Of a DNA stretch of 64,000 nucleotides, positions 33,842 to 44,372 are shown in pieces. Positions within the stretch are counted from its first letter, which is position 1. Every line of letters begins with the position of its first letter. Under the pieces are notes generated by a model. It was not told the origin of the DNA, did not search any database, and was given only the letters and a program-made list of their open reading frames with translations. The position numbers and the translations under genes were made by a program. The stretch is from contig OX123196.2 of assembly GCA_944739405.2 (NCBI GenBank), positions 69,339,688 to 69,403,687 of the forward strand, in the 5' to 3' direction. The DNA is from Euclidia mi (lineage: Eukaryota > Arthropoda > Insecta > Lepidoptera > Erebidae).

Positions 33842-34924
33842 ATCTTTTAACTATCATATATCAAATGCACCTAGGTATAATATATAGACTATTATAGTAT
33901 ATTACTAAACTGCTCCTCTCTCCTAATAGTGTTCCATAATAATTGTTTCCTAATTGTAAGTCTACCACCTGTAAATGTACAGTATGGAATACTATAAACT
34001 GAATTGACCTGAATGTATTGCAGGTACAAACAGTACAAAACTATTTAATCACCAGTAATAAAAAATGAACCAATTTAGTTAATAGCTTATTTATGTTACC
34101 AATAGTCAGTGAACTGCCTAAAGTTAAACTAGACGCCATTCGCCAATGCCAGTAAAAGTACTCTTGGTAACAAACGGTATAATAAATAGTCGTGAAGAAA
34201 GTCAAACCAGACACTAGTTAAAATAAGTTGAAATTCAGACCAGTCGGTTAATATTTCAATATCTATAAGTAAGTCAAATATATGTACATACCTATATTTA
34301 TTCATTTAGGTCGAAACACTTATAAACATCAAATTACTTATACAAATACTTATTATATTTAGCAGAATATCTTACTTAATTTCATCAATTTCAGTTTAAT
34401 TTATCAATTGTATCATGTGATTGTGGCCATTTAATTCCATTTACACAATCGGAACACCGACATCGTTTTTAATTAGTTTTTTTTTACGTATTTAACATTA
34501 GGTACCTATCTGGTTCATTGAGTTTCATCATAATTAAGATTTGGCGACTCGTAAGCGGTTTGGTATAAAATAGTAAGCTTACATGTAAGTATTGTTTAAA
34601 ATAAATACACAAAACTTTTCAAGCACCTAGAATGATTAAATCCCATTTTAATCATTATTGCCATAGTCTCCTACAATTGAACCACACAAAGTACATGTAC
34701 ACATGTATATCTTTGCATAAAAATATCTCTAAATAGCTAATCTATCGCAATGTATATACCAGAGATACTAAATTGATAAGATAGTTCATTACCGAGAGCT
34801 GAACCTAAGATTGATTATTACTTTATGGTCTAAATAGGTTTACATTTTAACACATGGCACTTCATAATAAAAATTCATAATTTCAATGAATAGGTAACAG
34901 CAGATAAAATTAAATACCGTTTCA
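33842..34924. other. LTR-element interior, non-coding
   Basis: AT-rich sequence with no recognised frame or repeat. Confidence 0.4.
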
Positions 34925-35129
34925 TCTTAATATATAAAATCCTTGCGTTACTGACTGACTGACAGACACGCTACAGCCGAAACTATTGGGCGCAGGAAGC
35001 TGAAATTTGGCATGTATGTTCCTTGGGGACCGTAGGGGTGCACTAAGAAGGGATTTCCCGAAATTCCCACGGGATCAGCCAAAACGGGTAAATTAAAAAA
35101 AATGCAGGCGTAGCTGCTGCGTCCTCTAG
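34925..35129 (+). mobile_element. small Helitron, intact (205 bp)
   Basis: Starts TCTTAATATATAAAATCC after A (34924) and ends GTCCTCTAG before T (35130). 'actgactgactgacagacacg' and 'gaaatttggcatgtatg' are internal landmarks. It matches the split copy at 30939-31124 plus 39805-39826, with a few differences. Confidence 0.85.
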
Positions 35130-36881
35130 TATTTTATAAATTTATTGAATTTATTTGTATTATTTCCGAGAATGGATAAATAAACTATGAGAATGTTTTC
35201 GAAAAAAATCAGTGATGTAATATGGAACTATTTTCAAATTGAATCAATTCATTTGAATAGCTTATTTCAGATCTATTTAATTAGACAGATGTCTACATTT
35301 ATTACACATTTCATTTTAACTATTTTATCTGCTATTATCGATATAAATAACAGGAAATTATCAACCAAAATACCACTACTTGAGAATATTGGATGCACTG
35401 CCATCTAATAGTGCCAGCAGCCAGACATAAGCAAAATGATGTCATTTTCTTTAACAAGTCAATTTAATCCTATGTAATATATAAACATTCTTCAATAACT
35501 ACTTTTTAATAAAAATACCTTGAGCTATATATTTAGACGTAGCATATATGACCCTCAGGCCTCAGGAGGATGAGGTATGTTTAAAAAATAAAAGGAAATA
35601 GTTACTAAACGAAACTATCATTTTATCGATATGATCTAGCTAGACAGACCCGCTTGATATAATATAGAATATTTCTGTACCTACCTACACACATAAGTTC
35701 GCTTGTAGTAATAGTTATACAAAACTCATAGGTTACCTTTACAACATGTCATTCAAATGTGGTGCCTTGGAGACAAATGGAAGCTATTTGGTTTTGTTCT
35801 TCCAATAGAAATCAAAGTGACAAAATGATAAGTATGTCTATTGCAAGTAAACTGGTGAAAATTATCTGGGCTCATGACAATTACTCACTAAACAATCATA
35901 GAAAGTGCATTAGGTATTTGTAATTCGATACATAAATTTTAGTGCCATAAACAATTATTAACCAGTTCAAAATTCGAGTATATTTTAAAGATATGTTGAA
36001 GATAAATATACAGTTGCGTAGTCTTATCTCCAGGGCAACACATTCAAGAACTTAACATTGAAAATATATTCTTATGTTTTTTTCTTTCGTTATAGTTTGG
36101 ATCCGATTTAATAAAACTATATAGCAGGAACTAATTAATTTGGTAATTGTGGCGAAATTTTAACTACAGCTTATGGAACAGAGCTAAGGCACATTCCTAC
36201 ATCGGAATATTGGTCTGTATGTAATGAATACACAGCCAACATAAAATTAATGAAGAAATCTCTGAAATGTATTCTACCGACCATCATTTCATATTCGACT
36301 AGTAATGAAAAGATTCATCAGAGCATTTCATTCTTGGAATTCAAATATGCAGGACGATTACGCTAATCAGTACTTACACTAGAAAGAGTTATCAACAAAG
36401 CACAACACAGCCAATGCTCATACCGAGTCTCGGTTAATCACTACAAATGTTGCCTATTTAAATTCCAACAGATTAGAACAATATCGGCTACTATCAAAAT
36501 CTATTATATATTTTCTGTAACTTTTTCGCTATTACCTACATAGTTTTATACTCAGATACATTTTTGATGAACATGTTAAAATAAACTGGTACCACATAAA
36601 CACAATAGTCATATTCTTCGACCATTCATGGCTATAGTCTTGGTGGAAGTACATTACCAGCGTTTGCAGTTGGTTGTTGCTGTTGGCTTCAGCATACTGT
36701 TGCAGATCGTTAAGATATTTAGTCGGTACTCATCGTTGCTACTGCATCGTAGGGCAATCGTTCTCCGTCGTCAACTGAACGGTGACGGGCTTAGGCAGAA
36801 TCATGGGATCACGATGAGGTGACTCTGGAACTTGCAATGGGATGTATTAGTATTGTGGGCGCAAATTTATCACACTTCTGA
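35130..36881. other. LTR-element interior, non-coding
   Basis: AT-rich. A moderate-GC patch near 36620-36830 has a 64-codon frame without family resemblance. No polypurine tract is visible before LTR2. Confidence 0.4.
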
Positions 36882-37300
36882 TGTCAGAATCAGAAAAGCT
36901 TCCTATAGTGTAGAGACAGTTTTGATAAATAAAAGAGACAACTATCAAATCATACTTTCATTTATTCAGTTTGGCACAAGGATATATCCTTTCATTACGT
37001 CGTGATTCTACATTTACATTTACAGCCCAGTTCACAAAGCAAAGACATAGAACCAAGAGAAAGAACGGGCAATAAAACTCTTGATCATTCTTTTCAATAA
37101 CTATATATAACAATAATTAACAAACAGTGGTACAGCCAAATTATATCAAATATCAATGTTGTGGGTAGTTTTATATTACTAGAAAGGTCTGTCTTACAAC
37201 AGAACATAATAAGCATTATTTAGCATCAACACAATTTACTAAATGTTTACCACAGGTATATAATGAATTTCATTGATACAACTTGATCCACAGCATATTA

Positions 37301-37520
37301 GGGTTCCCACCAAGAACTTAGGGTCCCAAGCCAACCTCACCTGCAAGTGGTGCACCTGCCGATTAACGGACGAGACTCTGGGAAACAAAATATCCCGATA
37401 AGCGGCAATAGGCTCGCCACCTATTACGTGGGATCAAAACACAGGCGAAAAGTGGGCGTTTAATATGCCTCTGCCTACCCCTTCGGGGAAACAGGCGTGA
37501 GTCTATGTATGTATGTATGT
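37301..37520 (+). repeat. TATG-tailed SINE inserted in the 3' LTR
   Basis: Nearly identical to 33608-33830. ATATTA flanks it at 37295-37300 and 37521-37526, while the empty site in LTR1 (about 31545) has one copy. Slightly 5'-truncated relative to 33595. Confidence 0.85.
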
Positions 37521-37710
37521 ATATTATTCTATCCTATATTACAATCTATAATATCTCACAAACGATCAAACTACCCACAACACAATATCAATAAGATAAT
37601 GATTACACTATCTTACATTGTTTCCTAGATGATGAAACGAAAGAACAAGCAACACAGAATATTGGAACACAGTGGCAGTTAAATAGTCAGAACCATATCG
37701 TACCTGAGCC

Positions 37711-39588
37711 ATGGTTTTAAAACTTAGAAGAAAGTTGAATAGACCTCATTTATTTACATAAAATGAGCGCTAGATGACAATAGAACTCACTTTTTTACAT
37801 AATCACTTATTCTCACGTTTAATTATTCTTATAATATTTATTTCTAAATCCAAAAAATATCTTTAATTTTTCTCCATAAAAATATCTTTAAACAATAATT
37901 ATTATTTTGAAAATAATATTTAAATGTTAACGTTGCTTAATTTCCTGATATTCAAACGATGAGCAGCTGTCAAACCTCTATGGTTTAAAGTGATACTACA
38001 TTGTCAAACATGTATGTCAAAATTGACATAAAAGCTTTTTGAAAATTTAAAACTTCGTTATTTTCTTTTGTGTGAATGAATATGTTTTGTATTTCTTGTG
38101 CATTTTTTACGACGACCCAGCTTGTGATTCTGACGATCCTTCTTTCATCAACTACTGTGGCAACATATTGAACTCTGATTTCCGCACTCTTCGCCTAGGT
38201 ATCTGACTCGAGAAATTTTGCAGTCCACTGGAATTCAGCCACATTCACAGCAATGTCCACAAGAAAATGTTGTGTTTAAAACTGTAATAAAATTTGTAAG
38301 TAACTAAAGCCACTTTTATAAGTCATCTACTGATCTTATGGATATCGTTTTGTATGTAAAGTTTCATTAAAGGAGTGGGCAGTCATTTTAAGACATCAGT
38401 ACTTTCAAAATAAACTGACACTAGTCTAAACCATGGAATAGTGCTATCCCTTTGGGTTGCGGAAGTCAGATGCAGTCGCTCTGTGGCAAAACTCATATTC
38501 AGCCAAATCCGGTTAGAGAAGTAAGCGAACCCCAGGTTGAAAACTAGGAGGATGATGATGATGATTAAAGCTTTGAGAAAACCCATTACTTTTAAAGATA
38601 CTGAATGTATACATCCCCTGCAATGATTTTCACTATGCTACAGGAAGATTGGTAAATGAAAAATGGGCAGACGGTTTAAAAAAGGCGAGAAAGTGGTGAC
38701 CTATTAGAAATAGGGTCCAACAGCGTATTGATGGCTCAGAAAGGTTTTTGTATTACCATCACTAATAACACTTAGCCGAATGATTCGAACAGCCTCCATT
38801 AAACCCGGCTTGAATGTCAACATATTTGATCAATTTGAGAAAGTAATAAAAATAATTTTTAAAGTAATTAATGATGGGCAAGAAAATTTAGCAAAAGGAA
38901 AGTTATTATGCTTCTGTAAAGTGAAAATCCTGCATATCAAGGACTTTGCTTAATGCCAAAAGTTATATATCATGTGAATCCAAAGAAAATATCAAACATG
39001 AAAGTAAAATGTATAACACAGGTTTTTAGCCAAACTTAATAGTTGCCAGCGATTGTATCGCACAGCCTGCGTGTCAATGAGCTGAATATGCTGCGCTGGA
39101 TGAGATGAGATTCACGCGGAAGGACTGCATTAGGAACTCACGCATCTTGAATCAAAAATGTCAAAAATTTTGATGAAATATGCACCAACTTATTTATTTT
39201 TACTTGATGTAAAGTCATCAAAAGAGTTTTGACTGGGTCCAGAATTGACTATGATCAAAAATCTCAGATACAACAAAAATGTTATTAATATTGTAAAAAT
39301 CGTTTGAAAAATAAAGGGTGCTATTAAATCAATGTTTTATTTTATATAATTGTACAGTACGCAGTTACACACCTGGTGAAAATTAAATGGTTCAGTAGCA
39401 TGTACATCCCTAAGCGAAAACCATGGTTTTCACTTAGGGATGTATATGTTATTGAACCATTATAAAATAAATTTATCTAATAATATCTAATAAAGTACTA
39501 TAGTTAAAAAAATGCTAGAAACGACCGCCAGGTAGCGTTAATAGCTTGAGTGACGTCTCTATCCTCCTATATACAAAGGTACTCTGTG
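37711..39588 (+). mobile_element. 1.88-kb DNA element, possibly P-superfamily relic
   Basis: ACCTGAGCC flanks it at 37702-37710 and 39589-39597; LTR1 has a single variant copy. A target duplication of 8-9 bp fits P or hAT/MULE-type elements. Around 38955-39035 a broken frame reads 'NPKKISNMKVKCITQVFSQ', resembling the MKVKLA.QVFS stretch of P/THAP9 transposases as I remember them. No matching terminal repeats were found and the rest is full of stops. It contains a LINE-type tail (38505-38570) and a palindrome (39388-39460). Confidence 0.5.
39388..39460. repeat. palindrome with about 33-bp arms
   Basis: 'atggttcagtagcatgtac' through 'aaaacc' and its complement meet at ATGG with essentially no loop; four or five mismatches. 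Confidence 0.7.
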
Positions 39589-39826
39589 ACCTGAGCCGTC
39601 TTCGAAGGAGAATAGGACGAACTATTATAGCCGAGCCCGTCGACTTATATAGATACACCTTATTTACACGTTTGACAGTTTAACTGTCAAACGTCGTGTC
39701 AGTGTCCTTTAACTTCCACTATGCTCTTACATATTATTTATAAAATACTTGGATATCAGTAATTTCAGCCAACGGCCCAAATATCATAACATATCTCTCA
39801 CAGGCGTAGCTGCTGGCGTCCTCTAG

Positions 39827-40690
39827 TTTTATAATAAGTATAGATTATTAGGTAAACTCAAATTATTGAAACTACTACTTGTTTCCAGCTTCAACTTTAA
39901 AAATACTTGCTACAGAACCGAATGCAAGCTCCTCCAAAATCCGGCAATCTAAACGCACTTCCGTAAATCATTACATAATGTAATAGTACGTTAATCTCCG
40001 TTGACCTTCGCAAGGCTTTCATCTCTAGAAGGCATATTAAGGGTAAAATACGAGTAGAATGAAGGTGTACATTCAAGGGAAGATTAACGGTATACGGTAA
40101 TGGTCCGCTCACTTGATTTAATGTTTGTATGTGCCAGTGTTGTGGTTTGTTTAGAAAAACCTCCAACGTCTGCGAATGTGTGGCTTTGGGTGAGGATTTA
40201 AAATATAGGAACATGGTTTCCTTCCAGGTTAGTTTAGGTAAGACCCAGATTCGGATAAGCAGTAGGTAACTGATCCGAACCGGGAATTAAAATTTGTTTT
40301 GACTTTCCAAAGCGTGACTCTGTAACATAAAATAAGAAATGGGATTGAATTTGAATACATAAAGCTTAAACTTCAAAGAACATTTTCTCCAAAGTTAGAA
40401 CGATTTCTGTCTGAACTTATCTGCCGAGTAATTTAACCGAATCTTATCATAGGGTGTTAAACGTGGCGTGAATACTAATATTCAGAGTTATTTGTTTGCT
40501 ATAAACTCTTATATTAGCAGTATTAATAAAGTAGCTAAATTGGTAGTTATAGACCTATTTAGACAGAACAAGGTCGCGATCGAATTCCCAATCCAAACTA
40601 AACTAATAACAGTAATAACCATTACTCAAAATGGTTCTGGTTAACTTTTTTATTGGTGGGCCATATATGGGTATTATGGGATTATACTAC
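39827..40690. other. unassigned DNA
   Basis: A 105-codon minus-strand frame (39897-40214) has no recognisable motif. Nothing else was identified. Confidence 0.3.
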
Positions 40691-40694
40691 TTAA

Positions 40695-40870
40695 ACCAAC
40701 TGCATGATTCGCCTAATGGTTCAAGCGGCCGCCGCTTGACAATATGCTGAGCGTCGTGGGTTCGATCCCCTCGCAAGATAACACTTTGTGAGATTCATAA
40801 ATTTTTGTTTCAAGTCTGGGTGTTTATTGTGTCCGTTAGTGTAAAGTTCCCCGCAACACAAGATTTTGTC
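40695..40870 (+). repeat. tRNA-derived SINE
   Basis: tRNA-like 'gcctaatggttcaagcgg' (A-box region) and B box GGTTCGATCCC at 40759-40769 are followed by the SINE body 'aagtctgggtgtttattgtg'. The cloverleaf is imperfect and the SINE body makes a true tRNA gene unlikely. Confidence 0.7.
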
Positions 40871-41595
40871 CTATCGCGGGTGCAGTATTAAAAAAAAGAA
40901 CTTACTTCTGTCACAAGCTTTTAAACTAGAAGGGATTGAATTTTTTTGTAAACGACATTGCTATTCCTTCTTCTTCATCTTTTAAATATATGCTTCTTTT
41001 CTAATGCGCTAGTTCAAAAATATACGTCCGCAGTCTATTATCCTAGCATTGAATTTTATCTCACAGAATTTACGCTGTATTCCAGCACAACTTAAACTAC
41101 TTAGTAACTATTAATCCACAAAATACGTGCAAAGTTACTGAAGAATATTCCCAGTACTGTCGATTCCTCAAAAATCATATTACGTATATTTTTTGTGTTG
41201 CTTAGAATCATCTATTTTATTTTTATATTCCACTTTACAAAAATACTTTCAGTTATCTCTCACATCAAGAAGTAGTTCATAAAATTGAGTACCTGAAGCT
41301 ATTAGGAAATCTACTGTAAAAACGTTCAATCTTTGAAACATTATTATCCTATACCCCATCAAAGCATCAATATGAAACCTAATAGCCGAGACATTTACAA
41401 GCATAGACGCTAGCGTGCAGTAAGGCTGCCTATACACTAAAGATGTGCTGAGCTAAGGTATGGAAGCTAATATTTTGTCATATCTGGTTAATGAGATAGG
41501 CCAGAAAATTTATCCAAAGTAAAAGTCTTTGATGCTACAGGGATGACGTTAGGATGATGATGATATTCTGAGCTGAAGGGTTGCACGAGAATCGC
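40871..41595. other. unassigned AT-rich DNA
   Basis: No features recognised apart from short background frames. Confidence 0.3.
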
Positions 41596-41599
41596 GACG

Positions 41600-41900
41600 G
41601 TTTAACGGGTAGTGACCCTAATTGCCAAACAGGTGTCATGAGGACGATTCCTACACTGAAAAATCTGTGTATGATGAGTATGGTGATTTATACCGTCTGG
41701 GTGTAATTTACCATGTATAATATTTGTGTATTTAAGAATAATATATTTTTATGTACATTTATCATCGTTGCCTGGGCGTCGTTATCTGGTTATGGTTAGT
41801 TTGGGATCAAATGATTTCGTGTGGGATGTCCCTCATCATCATCGTCCTAGCATTATTCCTGTTGCATCCTAGACTTACACGCCTTGGAGCCCAGGGTCCG
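41600..41900 (+). repeat. SINE/LINE tail composite
   Basis: 'gtagtgaccctaattgcc' opens a SINE body like that at 63185-63395, continuing through 'gatgagtatggtgattta' to 'atttaagaataatata'. It passes into 'cgttatctggttatgg' and 'gtgggatgtccctc', a usual continuation in lepidopteran copies. Confidence 0.5.
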
Positions 41901-42049
41901 CTTACTAGTCTAACCAAATATAACAGAATATCAGATTTTCCACAGAGCGACTGCCGTCAGATCTCCACAACCCAAAGGATGCTATATCGCTATATTCAAT
42001 GGTTTAGATCAGTATCATTTTACTAAAGGGTACTGACTCACCGTAACGA

Positions 42050-42215
42050 CTGTCAGACATCTTCGTGATAGCCGGGTCCGACGGCTTAACGCGCTCTCCG
42101 AGGCACGATGCAAACGATAATTAACAATGTAATAAGAACATAACTGCATGGCAGTACGGTACATATACATACGATGCAGTGACGGTATCTCCACTGGGCT
42201 ATCGCTGCCTTCTTT
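42050..42215 (-). repeat. SINE fragment
   Basis: 'agccgggtccgacggcttaa' and 'ctccgaggcacg' to the left, 'ctccactgggctatcgctg' to the right, mark a minus-strand tRNA-like SINE with a decayed centre. Confidence 0.5.
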
Positions 42216-43361
42216 ATCTTAGTGTGGAATGTCCCTCCATAATTATCATTATTATCACCCTCTCAGTTACCTCGCTCATCTCTACTGTATCCTTAGCCTC
42301 AATACCGTGTCGGAATACCGATAAATCGTGCAACATATTACTCATGAGAGTGAACAACGGAATGCTCTACATCTTGCGGTGGACGCAGCGATCGAGTATT
42401 ACTCGTGTACAACTATTTTAATATTCATTCATCAAAATAGTTTATAGTCGAGTGATTTGTTGGGATACATAAATGTACTGGGGTTTGTCTCTGGGGTAAA
42501 GTAGGATTTACAATTGCTTTATCAACTTTTTTATTTATTCTTATGACACTCGTAGTAAGTTTTGGTTTGGCAATTTCTGTAAGTGTCAAGTTTCACCAAT
42601 TCGTCGTGGCAACTAGTCTTAATGACGAAGACTTTTTAGGACATATTTCCCCGACAATTTTACCGGGTTACACTGGTCGTGATTACTGGCAAATCTTTGC
42701 CATGGCTACCTTCAGTAGATACCCACTCCTAAATTAATTATCTAACTTCTTTCAGACTAGCCAACAAAAAAAGTATTATTTAGCACCATCTTTCTTCATT
42801 ATTATCCCCTATGAAAAGTAAAAAAGATTAAGTAGATACACTCAAATATACAATCCCATATTTTTAATATGCTGTAAGTAAGATGTAGTCCAAAACATAC
42901 TTTACTAAACCGCCTCATCCATGTAAGCCACGCGTACATCACCCTCGCTAAATACATTCTAAGTAACTAAAGAATTGTTCAAGGAGTTTTCTCAGCTAGT
43001 TTTAAACTTAGCCTTTCTATCCTTGGAACATTAGTGAAATACTAGATCACGCTAATTTATTAATTTATTACCTATGCAGTCTGCTCTTAGGAGTTTCCTG
43101 GTGTCAAGATTTTAGCTCAGTGCTAAATATTTAACAATCTCACTGGTGTGCGCTTAATGGAAGGCCAAATATTTAGGAAATACATATACTTATGTTTGAT
43201 GTCTTGAGGCGTACACAGAAGGGCTTTGGTTGTTTTATTTTGTCTGATATATTTTTGGTTTCGCCTGATAAGATTGCTCTTAGAAGCAATGCACACGTAC
43301 CACGACCACACCTATACCATACCGACCAACCACAAAAATACGTGAGCAATAAAACTCTAAG
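42216..43361. other. unassigned AT-rich DNA
   Basis: No gene or repeat recognised. Short frames (42179-42421, 42543-42737) lack motifs. Confidence 0.3.
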
Positions 43362-43495
43362 GTTGACCTCACACTGGGCGGGCATCGCTGGGCACCTGGT
43401 ATGTGCTTTGCGTTCGTACTTTGGCGTGAACGCCGGGCGCACGCTGAACGCCCGCCGGGCGCACGCCAAGCGCTCGCTCGAAGTACACGGAAGCC
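43362..43495. repeat. GC-rich repeat
   Basis: 'aggttgacctcacactggg' begins a GC-rich block with GGGCGCACGC repeated twice. It produces overlapping frames on both strands, as expected for a low-complexity GC island. Similar in style, not in sequence, to 9739-9945. Confidence 0.5.
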
Positions 43496-44320
43496 CATTG
43501 TTAGGAAGGTTGAATTTACTCATTTACATCCATAATAGCTGCGACCCTTAACAAGTTTTATTTCAAAAGTCTTGTACATTATCTAATCGTCACTTCCATA
43601 TAATTGGCTGCTATATTTTCTTTCAAATCAACAGGCAATCATCCGGAACAAAACACGGAGTTATCTGGCTCGCAATAAACTAAATATCGTGGCGTATGAC
43701 GTCAGCAGAACTGCACCGATGTCCGACAACCGCTGATAGTATACGAGAAATGATATAGCGTTTAGGCGAGCGAGTTACTCGCGTGAATACTGGAACACGA
43801 CATATTATTACAACAAAGTTATGAAACTAAAGTGCAACTCTAGTGGTAGCAGAAAATTGATTTGTGATAAGACTTTTTTACAGAAATCAGAAATCTTTGT
43901 AAACCTACATAGATATTACTTGAGATGTAACAATCAAATGATTGTTATTGTTGAAGAACTTTACATCTGTAATGCGCGCCTGGATCGTTTCTTTACTGTC
44001 AGTATGCGTTTAATGTATTTGGCAAGTTTTCGACGGGATTTGTTGTTACCACAACATTTACTGAAGTTGCATAGCCACCTGAGCCAAGCCCTGCGTTGTG
44101 TTTCTTATTACACATTATTATTATGCTAGGTAACTATTATTTATTGCGTACTAATACAAAAAGTAAAACTTGATAGCTGGAATAAGTCATTATTCATCTC
44201 CCTAATACCGGACCGTACCCGGTAACTGCTCAAACATTTACGGTTTCCCCATTATACAAAGTCACATCCATATTAACATATAGCTACGCGTAAGGCATAT
44301 TTATCACGAATCACGAAGTT
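43496..44320. other. unassigned DNA
   Basis: A 102-codon frame at 43821-44129 has no recognised motif and no supporting context. Confidence 0.3.
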
Positions 44321-44330
44321 CAATAAAGTC

Positions 44331-44372
44331 GGAGACGCCAGTTAGCCGCAGGTAACTGGGGTCTCCAACTTT
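44331..44372. repeat. short hairpin
   Basis: 'ggagacgccagtta' and 'taactggggtctcc' form a 14-bp stem with one mismatch around a 'gccgcagg' loop. Confidence 0.55.

Larger units (their letters stand above)
31125..39800 (+). mobile_element. non-autonomous LTR retrotransposon (LARD-like)
   Basis: Two long direct repeats with TG...CA ends (31125-31925; 36882-39800 with insertions) flank 4956 bp lacking gag or pol frames. A CAGG duplication borders the whole. LTR differences seen by eye are about a dozen in 800 bp. No convincing primer-binding site follows LTR1 and no purine-rich tract precedes LTR2, which is unusual and weakens the retroviral-type call. The internal region is AT-rich and holds a minisatellite, SINE copies and a Helitron. 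Confidence 0.7.
36882..39800 (+). repeat. 3' LTR, interrupted twice
   Basis: Pieces 36882-37300, 37521-37710 and 39589-39800 match LTR1 in order. The first interruption is a TATG-tailed SINE, the second a 1.88-kb element with a 9-bp duplication. The palindrome of LTR1 is kept at 39668-39694. Confidence 0.75.
30939..39826 (+). mobile_element. small Helitron split by the LTR element
   Basis: 5' part 30939-31124 and 3' part 39805-39826. It starts TCTTAATATATAAAATCC after an A and ends CTAG (39823-39826) before a T, the canonical Helitron 5'-TC, 3'-CTRR and A|T insertion. The intact relative at 34925-35129 shows that the two parts join to about 208 bp. Non-coding and non-autonomous. Confidence 0.8.

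Noticed and set aside
40695..40800. A possible tRNA gene
   Set aside because: The B box is good, but the cloverleaf is imperfect and the following sequence is a typical SINE body.
43173..43551. Frames of 116-119 codons on both strands
   Set aside because: They mirror each other over a low-complexity GC-rich repeat; neither has a family motif.
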